Positions 24,937-34,754 of a DNA stretch of 64,000 nucleotides are shown here, piece after piece. Location: assembly GCA_963682025.1 (NCBI GenBank), contig OY821519.1, forward strand, positions 101,056,585-101,120,584, in the 5' to 3' direction. How positions within the stretch are numbered: position 1 is the first letter of the stretch; each line of letters begins with the position of its first letter. Under the pieces are notes generated by a model. That model searched no databases and had not been told where the DNA came from. It was given only the letters and a program-made list of their open reading frames with translations. The position numbers and the translations under genes are program-made. This DNA comes from Cordilura impudica. Lineage: Eukaryota; Arthropoda; Insecta; Diptera; Scathophagidae.

Positions 24937-25524
24937 GGGGTCATTTGACTATTTCCCCTATTTTTCATAATGTCTTTATGTAAATTTATGATAATTTTAC
25001 GTTTCCCAGGAAAAAAATATTACCAAATAATGGGTTTTAGAAGGAGAAGTAACTGGTTGAAGTTTGCCTGATAAGCTCATTATTTTAACACAGGGATGTC
25101 ATTGGAGGTAGATAGTTGCCTAGGAACTCATTATTTTCACTTTGAAAGTAATGCAGTATGCAAGGAGCTGGCATGAAATATAAGTAGCTGTATAACACAT
25201 TATTAGTAACGCCTTATTTTCACTCTAGTAGTAATGCACTGCAGGGGTAGGTCATTATTGGTAATGCAAAAATTAATGAGCTGCTATTAGGAAATTTTTC
25301 CTAGGTTACTGTAGTTTCTTTACGTTTTAAAGAAATATTGATAACACCGAAAATAAGTACATTTCTATCAAACGTCCGACACTAAGTTATTTCTTAATTA
25401 TAATTATTACATTATCTGATCTCATTTGAAAGCAAAATGTTGTTAAAAACCATTTCTTTTCAAGGCATAAAAAAAAATATTTTGAATGTGCAATAAATTT
25501 TTTTGAAGGCCAAATTATGTAATT
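24937..25524. other. Spacer between two family E copies
   Basis: No gene. Around 25070-25260 several near-repeats of a CTCATTATTTT / ACATTATTAGTAA / GGTCATTATTGGTAATGC motif alternate with GTAATGCA, suggesting a weak degenerate tandem structure. No family identified. Confidence 0.4.
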
Positions 25525-26242
25525 TTTATACAATTCACCACTATGTGGTTAAGGTATAATGACTTTGTGCTGATGTTTGTAACTACCTAAAATATTTGAC
25601 CTAGACCCGTCCGTCCGTCTGTCTGTGTGTCCATGTGAACCTTGTAATCAAACTACTGGTCGCAAGTATGAATACATTTTGATGAAATTTGGTATATTAG
25701 CTTCTATCGGCCATATATGGAGCTATTTAAATTGGTGAAAATCGGTGCATGTTCAGACCTAGTCCCCATATAAATGACACCTATAAAATCGACTTAAATT
25801 GTCATAATTATCATACAGATCTCGGTCAAATTGGTTTTGTGTATGTTTATTATATCCAGTGATCAGTAGTCCATATATAAGCCATATAGGACAATTCTTA
25901 GTCATAGCCCTCACATATAGCTGATTCCCGACCTTCACTTAAGTCTATCAAAAAACAAAAATATTACACAGATTTTTCTCAAATTTTGGTTTTTATATAT
26001 TTTTGCTAAAAATAAGTGACGTTACCAAATATGATGAGAAACGGTTCATTTTTCGACCTAGTCCACATATAAATATAGCATCCGATATGAACTTTTTCAT
26101 ACTCAAAGGCAAACAAAATTAATAACAATGCCTCTCAAATTTGTTTTATGCTATTTTCTATATCCACTTAGTTGGGCTTAAGAGATAGGGTCTTTATAGG
26201 GTATCGCCGGGCCAGACCGACTATGATTTTCTTAGTTGTTTT
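25525..26242 (-). repeat. Repeat family E, copy 3
   Basis: Full-length minus-strand copy. Its end at 25525-25580 carries the terminal hairpin region (ACCACTATGTGGTT) and the CAAAGTCAT block. The (GACG)n-type microsatellite reads as CCGTCCGTCCGTCTGTCTG at 25606-25625. The start AAAACAACTAAGAAAATCATAG lies near 26242. It encodes nothing. Compare 40931-41674 and 54187-54966. Confidence 0.7.
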
Positions 26243-26680
26243 TTGCTGTTCTTTTGTGAAAGAGAATTCTTATAATCTTTTATTATTTTTTTTTGTTAAT
26301 GCACATAAATAAAGGTAAAGGTATTATCCTTAAATTTCACGTGACTAATTCTCGAAAAAGCTTAACCAGTTTCATACAAATGTGTGAAAATATGCACTCC
26401 ATTGAAATTTGGCATCTATTTACAAAAACTATTAAAAGAACATATGGTACAAATTTATACTTTTTAAAGTTAAAAACAAATATGAGGATATAACGTGCTT
26501 CAAATTTCAAATTAGTCCGTCCAAAATTGTGGCTCGGCTCGACGAGGATAAAAAAAATTTAAATTTAAAATTATTTATATGTTTTTTCGACAATTGCAAC
26601 TGACTATATTCATAGATGAGTCATTTAATATTTGAATCCATTCCAAACAAATTTTACTGTTGCCGAACTACTACTCGAAT
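26243..26680. other. No gene recognised
   Basis: Short AT-rich spacer with a 66-codon frame (26293-26493, +) of no recognisable family. Confidence 0.35.
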
Positions 26681-26720
26681 AATCTAACTAAAGTTTTTAT
26701 TAAAACTCTTATATTCCTTA

Positions 26721-27146
26721 AGGCCAGTTTACACTATCACACTTTGTAATACGATCTGTCAGAAATTCGAGTATTATGAAAAAGTCGTATAATGTAAAAA
26801 GCTTTTGTTATGAAATTGACAGTCTGTAGGATTTCATTTTCGAAGTCCGATGGTTTTTGAAACATTTCTAAAAACTTGCCATTTTCATCGGACCAGAGTT
26901 GTTTTTTTTTTGGTAATATTAAAAAAATGGTAAACAAAAACAAAGAAAGTGAAAATAAAATATAAATTTCAAAATAAATTTGCTTATTATTCTAAACAGC
27001 TGTTTTCATAAGACTTGAGTGTTATGGTGTAAATGGCCTAAGTATGCAGAAATAATGTCGGTACGACTTTATGACAGTCCGATGAATTTCATCGGATTTT
27101 TATTTCGAAAAATCATACGACTGAGTGGTATCATGTAAATGGGCCT
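26721..27146. mobile_element. PIF/Harbinger-like MITE inserted in S
   Basis: The termini are AGGCCAGTTTACACTATCAC and, read inward from the right, AGGCCCATTTACATGATACC, an imperfect inverted repeat. It is flanked by TTA on both sides (26718-26720, 27147-27149). The uninterrupted S copy 3 (about 42850-42866, reverse) reads TTCCTTATGCATATG with one TTA, so the 3-bp duplication is directly supported. TTA/TAA duplication and GGCC-containing ends suggest PIF/Harbinger; that class call is inference. A further internal inverted copy of the end (about 27015-27041) hints at a composite structure. Confidence 0.65.
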
Positions 27147-27401
27147 TTATGCATATGAGTTTTGAATCTCTCCATGACTGTGCGTGACTTTGCGTAACTA
27201 TTTTAAAATTAATCTTTGGTCACAAGTTTCAGATTGATTGGGTGAGGGAAATAGGGTTTAAATCACTCTGTGACTGGGCGTGACTATGCGTGACTATTTT
27301 CAATTATTTATTTGGTGGCAACAAGTCTGTGGATCAAGTTTCAGATTGATTGAATGAGGGGAAATGGGGTTTAAATCACTCCGTGACTGTGCATGACTAT
27401 T

Positions 27402-27800
27402 AAGATGGTTCGTCAAAAAAAGTTGAGCTTGTCCTACCCTAGGATTAAAGATTAGTTAAAGACGATTTGGAAAAATATTTTTTTATTTTTTTGCCACGCC
27501 CCTGGATACCGCTCTTTTAGTTTTTTGGTCACTGCAGCGCCATTTTTGGCCTTATCATAACATGTTGCATGTCGTTGTGCATGGTTTCATTGTGGCTACA
27601 TTTCTTTCTTTAATAATTTTTTAATCCGACGTCAAAAATTTTTCCGACTTTCAGTATCTCAGTTCCTTTCAACCCTAATGCCAATTATTTTTAAACAAAA
27701 GTAAAGCCGTACTAGTTTCATGGAACTTTTGCTTTTACAGTATACAGTTCTATTCATAAAAAAAGAAGTTACAGAGGTTAAAAAAAATAATATTACAGAA
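27402..27800 (+). repeat. Left terminal inverted repeat of L
   Basis: Pairs with 34350-34754. The best-preserved parts are the ATTAAAGATTAGTTAAAGAC and CTAATGCC segments and GTTCTATTCATAAA. The arms differ by many substitutions and small gaps, so the element is old. Confidence 0.7.
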
Positions 27801-28027
27801 CAGTGAACATAAAATAGTGCAAAAACAAATGCGTTGACATTCCAAAGTGACATTCTTTTTTGCTCACATTCGATTTTATCGTTCATTTATCAAAATTAAA
27901 AAATATTTTCTTTTCATTTTGAAATTGGTTTATTTAAATTCGTTATGGTTATCATTTTCGAATAAATATATTCCACTAAATTTAATTACAATCAATAATA
28001 ATTAATAAAATTTAACATTAAAACAAA

Positions 28028-28660
28028 ATGCATTTTGAAGCGTGTGATATCGGAAAAACAAAATTACCAACAAAACGCCAAGTCATCCAATATTTTTTAT
28101 ATTCGAGGACAAATGGTGCACCAAATATTTATAAAAATCAAAGTTTAATGCGTTACACAGAAGTGGTTATAAAGGTTCTTTGTGAAGTGTGGAAAAATAC
28201 AAACATTCCGATACTAAGTAAAACCACGGTTAGAAAATAGTTGTTAGGTCTTCTGGACTCTTATTATAAAATTGTTAAAAAAAACCTTGTAAATATGTTA
28301 AGATCAATTGGAATATGTTATTTCATATTTCAAAATGCAAGTGCGGTATTGACATGAATTCCGAATGTAGATGTCCATCCAAACAAAATACACTTGTATT
28401 GATCAGTGTGGCCCAAGGATTTTAACAGATGAATCTTCTTATACCTTTTCATATGCACCATGTTCCAGTGAAGAGAATGAATTTGAAAATGAAAATAATG
28501 TTTCCCCAACCGAGCAGCAACTGAATGTATTAGACATATCCGTGAAAAATTATGCTTTTGCATTGGATCGCACTGGTACGCCAGATCGCTATGGATCTTT
28601 ACTTGCAACAACACTTATAAAAAATAACCGCGTATGTCCATTTTTGTCAGTTTTGAGTTA
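28028..28660 (+). pseudogene. 5' part of L gene (Cys-rich arthropod transposon protein)
   Basis: Starts with an ATG at 28028 (70-codon frame including VIQYFLYSRTNG and VVIKVLCEVWKNTNIPI). After shifts there is a Cys-rich stretch KCKCGIDMNSECRCPSK (about 28330-28385) and then ALDRTGTPDRYGSLLATTLI (about 28560-28620). I recognise this as the N-terminal half of a protein family that is abundant in arthropod genomes and poorly characterised, with KCKC-type metal-binding clusters followed by a DRTGxxDR motif. The part that should follow, roughly 80-100 residues, is missing at the M insertion. It is coded by L, not by the host. Superfamily not named because I cannot verify it. Confidence 0.55.
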
Positions 28661-29304
28661 ACGATTCCAAATATAAACTATATATCTGTGGTTTTCTGGA
28701 ATAACCGCCAAATAACCGATGCCAAATATATTAATTTTTAACGCTCTTTACATGTGTTAAGTTTAAAAAAAAATATTGACCATTTCTGAGTCTTTTCTTT
28801 AAATAACGACGTAACTTAAATGTATATTATATTAATTTGCAGCACTATCGACGTATGTCAACCTACGTTTGATCGCTGACAAATTATTTTCGCAGAAAAC
28901 GACATATAGCGACATACGTTGTTAGTAATGAAAAAAAATGCAAAATAATTTTGGATTATTTTTCAATTTATAACCACTTATAAAAACTTGTGTGTTTATG
29001 GCTGGTTGCATTGATAGTTTTCTTTTTGAAAGAAAACGACGTTTGTCAACATAAGTTGTTTTATCTGCACACGCTTTAAGTGTTATTTACATATTGTTTT
29101 TTCGTCCTTCTCTAGGATCTATTCCTCAGAAGATTTTCGACTCCAAATTTTGTATAAAGTATTTATTGCCCATATCTACAGGACTGTTAAATAAAAAGTC
29201 CTAAAAACTTTATATCGAGCTTATTATTTCAACCATAACGTTTTTTGGCTCTCCTAAACATTTTGATTTTATGACGTACGTGGTTATTCTAGAAAACCAC
29301 AGAT

Positions 29305-29885
29305 GGGTAAAAACATATGAAATCAACCGAAAATATTAACATTTGTGACCTCATCACCTCCAAATTTGATAAGATTTTGTACACATGATCTATGGATCGG
29401 CACAATAATATTTGCCAACTTTCAGACATATAGCCTTCGAACTTTCAGAATTATGGCCATTCCAAGTTGGCAAAAATCAATAAAAATGCACTCAGATGCC
29501 TTAACACAATTTTTAATATCTCGAAAAGTATTCATTGCACGTTAATAATCAAGGGCTCATTTTACAGACTAAAACATGCGCCATTCCAAAAAAAATTTTT
29601 TTTCAAATTCTCGATCAAGGATAATGTAAATAAAAAAGGACTAAAATTTCCAAAGGATATTTCTCGAAAATCAATATTTTTAAAAATTTCAAAAAAATTT
29701 ATGTTAATTCTTATTATGTTTTGTACTAGTCTGTCAAATTTCAATGTGGAGTCTTTATTACAACATGAGTTATTAAGAAAAAAGCAGGCGAAGGTTTATG
29801 TATTTCATGAAATGTACCAAAATACAAAAAGGTGACAAATTACAAAAAGAAGGACAAATCAAATGTAACGGAACTTTTTCGACTT
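29305..29885 (+). repeat. Left terminal inverted repeat of T (about 580 bp)
   Basis: Pairs with 32452-33022. Long identical blocks include GAGCCCTTGATTATTAACGT (as reverse), AGTCTGTAAAATGAGC, ATCCTTTGGAAATTTTAGTC and GTTCCGTTACATTTGAT. Divergence between arms is modest, concentrated in the outer 150 bp, so the insertion is younger than L or S. Confidence 0.85.
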
Positions 29886-29983
29886 TTCTTTGCTTAAACT
29901 CTTTTTCTCCATTGCTAAACCTTTAATAAAAAGTACAACATAATGTATTATCATTATTAAACACTTTATTACAGCATATTTAT

Positions 29984-32059
29984 TTATTTCTGAAGGATTT
30001 CAATTAAAAAATCTGCATCTGCCGCGTATCGCTTGACTTTAATTTTGTTTTTATCTACAGGTTCAATAGAATGCAGCTTTTGAATTCCAGGAATAGTACG
30101 CAAATCTTTAAAACGAATTTGAAGGAACCGTGCTTCTTCTTCGTGGTCTTCTAGAGTTAAAAACTCGAAATTACAGTTCAAAAGATTTTGCAGGCACCAT
30201 TCATATAATTGTTTTGGAGTAGTTATTTGACCTTGTAATGGACGCTGTAAACTAGCTCGACGTGCCTCTCTCTTTACGGTACCTCCAAGACCGTCACTTG
30301 GGCCTTTTCCATGGCTTGTTGCAAAAAAATGCCACTCAGCATTACATCCAAAATCTTCCATATGATAACATAAATTGATAAAGTTCTTTTTATTTTTAAA
30401 CTGGGCAGCACTACCGTCTGAAAAATACGTGATTTTCTTCGGGGTTGTTTTAAACTTTTTTCTCAAAAATACATTCAGGTGGCGATGGAACAGGTGAACA
30501 GCTACAGAATCGTGTACAAGACAATCAGATATTATTATGAAGTTTGTATGTTGTGTTTTTCCATCTGATTTAAAATAAATAGCAATTGGGTATAAAGTGG
30601 CCTGAGAGTTGTTCCAGTGAAATCCCTGGACTGCATCCTGAATAGTAAAAGAAGCATTTTCTGAAAAATCGCAAACTGCTATATACTCATTTTCTTCCAA
30701 ATTTGATTTTCTTTCGCTCAGATATGCTGCCTGCTGTTTTGCAATAAATGAATGAGGTAATAGAATTTCAAGTTTTTCACATAGGGAATCCACAAAAACG
30801 TCGGCTTGGCCAATCATGGTCTCCAAATTATCCCTATCTACACTTACCCATTGTTTATATGTTATTTCATCAATATCATTTTGCTCTAGTAATTGATTTA
30901 GTTTTGCTTTTAAATTTTCAATTCCTGGACACTTGTTACATTTACGTAGGTGACACTTTGAAGAAGATGGAATGCATGTCATTTGTTTCAAACAATCTTT
31001 GTAACATTCAAGCTGATAATTCGGAACACCAGCAGTTAATTTTTTTAAATTTATAGCATCAATCATCAGCTTCACATTTTGATGGTTTGTACAAACACAC
31101 ACGTTATGAGATCCACTCGCATTTGCTAGAATTATATTCCTCGGACGAAGTTGGCAAAACTTGGAAATACCTATTTTTATTCCATCATGTCGTTCCTTGA
31201 ATAAGGCGTACATTTCTCTTAAGTTTCCAAGCAAAATTCTTTTATTTTTCCTGACTTTTGTACCATTTTCAAAAAAAGACACGAAATCTTTCTGTCCGGG
31301 CATACACCTGCTGACGTCATCGGATTCATAAAAGGATTTTACTAAATTGCTTGTCACTGGTGAAATTGGACTTCCCAGTTTTGGGTTAGGCGTACTCATC
31401 ACACCCTTTGTTTCAACCAAATGCTTAACTTTTCGCGCGATATAGTTTGTAACCAGGAATTCTTCCTCAATTTTATGTATTGCCCAGCTTTTTGGTAAAA
31501 TTGTTAGCAGTTGGATTTTCTCGCTATTTTTTGTTAATGTTTTAAACTTTTCTTTTAATTGTTCTATTATTTCGGATTGTGGGCACATATGCGAAGTTGA
31601 TTGTGCTGAACCGTGGAAAATTTTGTCTTGAATCGAATCACTTATTTTCCTGAATTTTCCATCTCTGTACAGTTTTTGATGTAACTTCTTCTTTTTTATC
31701 GGAGATTGTTCCAGATACGGTAAAGATTGGTTTAATTTTGAAATAGCAACTTCTTCCGTGCCTGACGCAATGTCATCTTCTTCCGTGCCTGACGCAATGT
31801 CATCGAAAGTATCTACATTTTCATTTATGTCTGAACCTTCTTCCAAATTAGATTTATTAAATTTCTTCAGATGCGAAAATTTTATTCTACATGTCCCACA
31901 AATTTTATTTGAGATCGTAATGTTTTTATCCTTAGTATACTGTAGCATCCATTCTTGGACTTGTCTTAAACTTTTATTGCACCCAGTGTGACCGGATTTT
32001 TTAAAAGGATTACAGCAAAATGTTGAATGGAATGGCATATTTTTTTTTTTAAATACCAC
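29984..32059 (-). CDS. Putative DDE transposase of element T (691 aa)
   Basis: Intact 691-codon frame, the longest in the window, lying between the inverted repeats of T. Residues 14-61 form a Cys/His cluster (CCNPF, H24, C27, C54, C57), a likely zinc-binding DNA-recognition domain. Residues 84-103 are acidic with an exact 9-residue duplication. Residues 352-377 are a second Cys cluster (CYKDC, C362, C369, C374, C377). The C-terminal third looks like an RNase-H-fold DDE core: AVCDFSENASF (D464), ITYFSDGSAAQFKNK (D548), then FFATSHGKGPSDGLGGTVKR (D589). The HGKGxxDGxGG pattern occurs in a large set of uncharacterised animal transposon proteins. Starts at M1 (32059) or M8 (32038). AATAAA signals overlap and follow the stop (29965-29988). 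Family membership is recognised by eye; catalytic assignment is inference. Confidence 0.8.
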   Translation of the reverse strand: MVFKKKNMPFHSTFCCNPFKKSGHTGCNKSLRQVQEWMLQYTKDKNITISNKICGTCRIKFSHLKKFNKSNLEEGSDINENVDTFDDIASGTEEDDIASGTEEVAISKLNQSLPYLEQSPIKKKKLHQKLYRDGKFRKISDSIQDKIFHGSAQSTSHMCPQSEIIEQLKEKFKTLTKNSEKIQLLTILPKSWAIHKIEEEFLVTNYIARKVKHLVETKGVMSTPNPKLGSPISPVTSNLVKSFYESDDVSRCMPGQKDFVSFFENGTKVRKNKRILLGNLREMYALFKERHDGIKIGISKFCQLRPRNIILANASGSHNVCVCTNHQNVKLMIDAINLKKLTAGVPNYQLECYKDCLKQMTCIPSSSKCHLRKCNKCPGIENLKAKLNQLLEQNDIDEITYKQWVSVDRDNLETMIGQADVFVDSLCEKLEILLPHSFIAKQQAAYLSERKSNLEENEYIAVCDFSENASFTIQDAVQGFHWNNSQATLYPIAIYFKSDGKTQHTNFIIISDCLVHDSVAVHLFHRHLNVFLRKKFKTTPKKITYFSDGSAAQFKNKKNFINLCYHMEDFGCNAEWHFFATSHGKGPSDGLGGTVKREARRASLQRPLQGQITTPKQLYEWCLQNLLNCNFEFLTLEDHEEEARFLQIRFKDLRTIPGIQKLHSIEPVDKNKIKVKRYAADADFLIEILQK
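31750..31803 (-). repeat. Exact 27-bp tandem duplication inside T gene
   Basis: The unit CTTCTTCCGTGCCTGACGCA... occurs twice in tandem without mismatch (31750-31776, 31777-31803). In the protein it gives DDIASGTEE twice (residues 86-103). Being a multiple of three, it keeps the frame open. Confidence 0.9.
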
Positions 32060-32451
32060 AACCGAATGAATTGTGCACGACTTTTTTGTATTGACAATAA
32101 TTATAATTTATTTAAATATTTAGTCTCTTTTTTTTGTTTTTTCAAACGATCAAGTCACTTTAACACTATAACACTTTGACGTTTAGCACTTATGAAATCT
32201 AGTATTCAACTGAAGTTTGACTTACAGTCTCTGAACGATTTATACTGTTTTTTTTGGTACAAAAAATAGATTACAGGTAAAAAAATACACGCCATGCTTT
32301 TCTTGAATTGGAAAATTTGCGTGAACTACGGGTCATAAAATGTTTTTTAAATAGGGACTGAATTTGCTACTGCCAATAAGCCGACCACAGGTCATAAAAT
32401 ATTTGTAAATTTTTTGTGTGAACAGGCAATAAATATTTCGTCTAGGTTGTA

Positions 32452-33022
32452 AAGTCGAAAAAGTTCCGTTACATTTGATATGTCCTTCTTTTTGTAATTT
32501 GTCACCTTTTTGTATTTTGGTACATTTCATGAAATACATAAACCTTCGCCTGCTTTTTTCTTAATAACTCATGTTGTAATAAAGACTCCACATTGAAATT
32601 TGACAGACTTGTACAAAACATAATAGGAATTAACATATATTTTTTTGAAATTTTTAAAAATATTGATTTTCGAGAAATATCCTTTGGAAATTTTAGTCCT
32701 TTTTTATTTACATTATCCTTGATCGAAAATTTGAAAAAAAATTTTTTTTGGAATGGCGCATGTTTTAGTCTGTAAAATGAGCCCTTGATTATTAACGTAC
32801 AATGAATACTTTTCGAGATATTAAAAATTGTGTTAAGTTATCTGAGTGCATTTTTATTGATTTTTGCCAAATTGGAATGGCCATAATTCTGAAAATACGA
32901 GAGCTACGACACTTAAAGTTGGCAAACGCTATTATTATGTTTAACTTTCCCTTCGTACCAAAATTCATCCAATTCGAAATCGGTGCGGTCAACTCATTGG
33001 TTGATTTCATATGTTTTTACCC
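32452..33022 (-). repeat. Right terminal inverted repeat of T (about 570 bp)
   Basis: Inverse partner of 29305-29885. The promoter of the T gene would lie between its inner edge (32452) and the start codon at 32059; AT-rich sequence there has no distinctive TATA context that I can single out. Confidence 0.85.
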
Positions 33023-33029
33023 AGATATA

Positions 33030-34260
33030 ACAATTGTTAAAGAGCTTGAATCGACATTCGTCGGATACACATTTCCAGCAGCAGGTACAGGGTTAGTGAT
33101 TCAGAATCAATTGCAATGGAACAGCTGTAAATACAGACTACAAAATTGGAGTAAACGCATGCATGGAAAGATATCTACAACGACCATTAGAGTGGAATGT
33201 CTGTCTGTTTCATTTCAACGAGTTACCACTTAAAAGTTTGATGACCCATTTAATTGGACAGCAAACTGGTCCAGGAAATTGGTCTAGAAAATTTGGAACT
33301 GAATTGCAGGAATGTAACCTATATCCTGTAAGTTTGCCCGCCATCATAATATTAAAATTATTGTGAATTTTTTTAGGTCATTAATTGTTTTGAGCCAATT
33401 TCTATGGGTATTATGCCAGACAATATAGGCAACTGGAACATCCGCGATGACCAGATCTATATTTATCGTATAATTCTAGCCATCAATAATGGTTTATGAG
33501 AAGATGGTCTAGCTAGTGAGAAACTCGGTCCTGTAAGTACAGCACGATGGTTGACAACAGCATCTAGGTTACTTCGACTTTATGTATGCAAGAGTCAGCC
33601 TTCAGACACTTTGCGAAACTTAGTGACGTTCGTCGGTAAAGTTTATGGACCTCTCTGGTTTCTTGTAAAAAGCCAACCCCTGTCCATACACGGAACCCGT
33701 CATATCTTTAATTACTTGCTTTTGATAAAAAAAACTACCTTTAAATATACATGAAATAATTCGCCCGATCATTGAACATAATAATTATTATTTACATCCC
33801 GAAAATATACTACTGGCAATGATAACGGATCCTGATCAAGCAGTACGATTTCAGGGTTATGAAATAATAAGAACTGCTCGGGAAGATCCACCTGCAAAGA
33901 TTCGAGAGTTCCACGTTCCAAAAAATAAAATAAATTTTGATTGCAATGCATACACGGTTGTTATAAAGTGGGATAATCTACAAATAACTGAGCCACCATG
34001 TCTCCATTTCTATACGGATGAGCAATTGGTGCAATACCAGAATTCATCTCATGAAATAATTGAAATACCAGGTAATTATATCAGTAATAACTAATAAAGT
34101 AAATTTATGTTTTAGAATTCCCGTGCCATTCTCAAAATACTGAACGTTTTGTGCGGGTTGTTAGTGAATCCGCAAATAAGGTTACAGACGAAAGGCGCTT
34201 GGGCTTGCTAAAATAAGAAGTCGCGAACAGTATAGCAATCTCAATTCTCGCCAAAATTTG
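33030..34260 (+). pseudogene. 3' part of L gene
   Basis: Continues the L protein after the M/T insertion: ELESTFVGYTFPAAGTG, then NGTAVNTDYKIGVNACMERY (about 33115-33170). RPLEWNVCLFHFNELPLKSL and LIGQQTGPGNWSRKFG follow. A likely intron lies at 33330-33377 (GTAAGT to TTTTTTTAG). Further on are NHSRW-equivalent STARWLTTASRLLRLYV, HPENILLAMITDP and TEPPCLHF. The frame has a stop after ILAINNGL (33497-33499) and shifts near 33735. At the expected GCDGT motif the copy reads GCNGT, so a probable catalytic Asp is replaced. The right TIR of L follows. Confidence 0.6.
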
Positions 34261-34349
34261 TCTTAAGAAAATTGTACGTCCATACTTTATTTTTAAAAGT
34301 GTCATCAAATTAATGTGGCTTTCTTTTCACAAAAAGAGTTGTCGTATCT

Positions 34350-34754
34350 GAAAAACACAATATGAGTTGATATATTTGATCTGTAACTATTTTGTTTATG
34401 AATAGAAGTTAATACTTTTGAAGAAAAAATTTCATGAAATAAAAGCCGCTTTCCTTGTGTTTCAAAATGGTCGGCATTAGGGTGGGTAGAAACCGAGATT
34501 GTCAAAGTCACTACCAAAATTTGACGTCGGAGTCAAAAATTATGAAAGGGATAAATGTAGCTATTACGAAGGCATGAACAACAACATACAATACGTTATG
34601 ATCGGACTATAAATGGCGACGTAGTGTACAAAAAACTAAAAGGGCGGTATCCAGGGGCGTGGCAAAAAAAAATTTCCGAATCGTCTTCAACTGATCTTTA
34701 ATCCTAGGGGGTGACTGGCTCGACTTTTTTTTTATATGGAGACCAAACCACCTT
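34350..34754 (-). repeat. Right terminal inverted repeat of L
   Basis: Inverse partner of 27402-27800, with the same CCTAGGATTAAAGATCAG and GGGGCGTGGCAAAAA blocks. Confidence 0.7.

Larger units (their letters stand above)
29305..33022 (-). mobile_element. Putative autonomous TIR transposon T (3718 bp)
   Basis: Starts GGGTAAAAACATATGAAATC (29305) and ends with the exact inverse (33022). It is flanked on both sides by AGAT (29301-29304, 33023-33026). The pre-insertion site is known from the M family: CCACAGATAT is continuous in M copy 2 (40704-40713) and contains one AGAT. The 4-bp target duplication and exact ends are therefore well supported. It contains one intact gene on the minus strand. 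The superfamily is undetermined. A 4-bp duplication excludes typical hAT (8), mariner (TA) and piggyBac (TTAA), and resembles Sola or Academ. Confidence 0.85.
28682..33028 (+). mobile_element. MITE M, copy 1 (split by element T)
   Basis: The left end ATATCTGTGGTTTTCTGGAA (28682) matches the inverse of the right end. The right end is split: GAAAACCAC-AGAT stands at 29292-29304 and AGATAT resumes at 33023-33028 after the T insertion. M without T is about 625 bp and shares internal sequence, in inverse orientation, with copy 2 at 39952-40713 (for example CGCTCTTTACATGTGTTAA and CGACATA). No open frame. Confidence 0.8.
27402..34754 (+). mobile_element. Long-TIR DNA transposon L (interrupted)
   Basis: Inverted termini AAGATGGTT (27402) and AAGGTGGTT (34754, read inward) extend into homologous arms of about 400 bp sharing CCCTAGGATTAAAGAT, the CCTGGATACCGC block, CGACGTCAAA and CTATTCATAAA. 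It encodes a broken gene on the plus strand (28028-34260). It is inserted in the minisatellite of S. The flanking GTGACTAT on both sides is itself the S repeat, so a target duplication cannot be told apart. About 4.35 kb of its length is the nested M+T insertion, leaving an element of about 3.0 kb. Confidence 0.75.

Noticed and set aside
28371..28661. 96-codon frame that could be taken for a host exon
   Set aside because: The sequence lies between the inverted repeats of L and matches the transposon-type protein continued at 33030-34260.
29562..29744. 60-codon frame that reappears inverted at 32593-32775
   Set aside because: It is the terminal inverted repeat of T, so the similarity is between TIR arms, not a gene pair.
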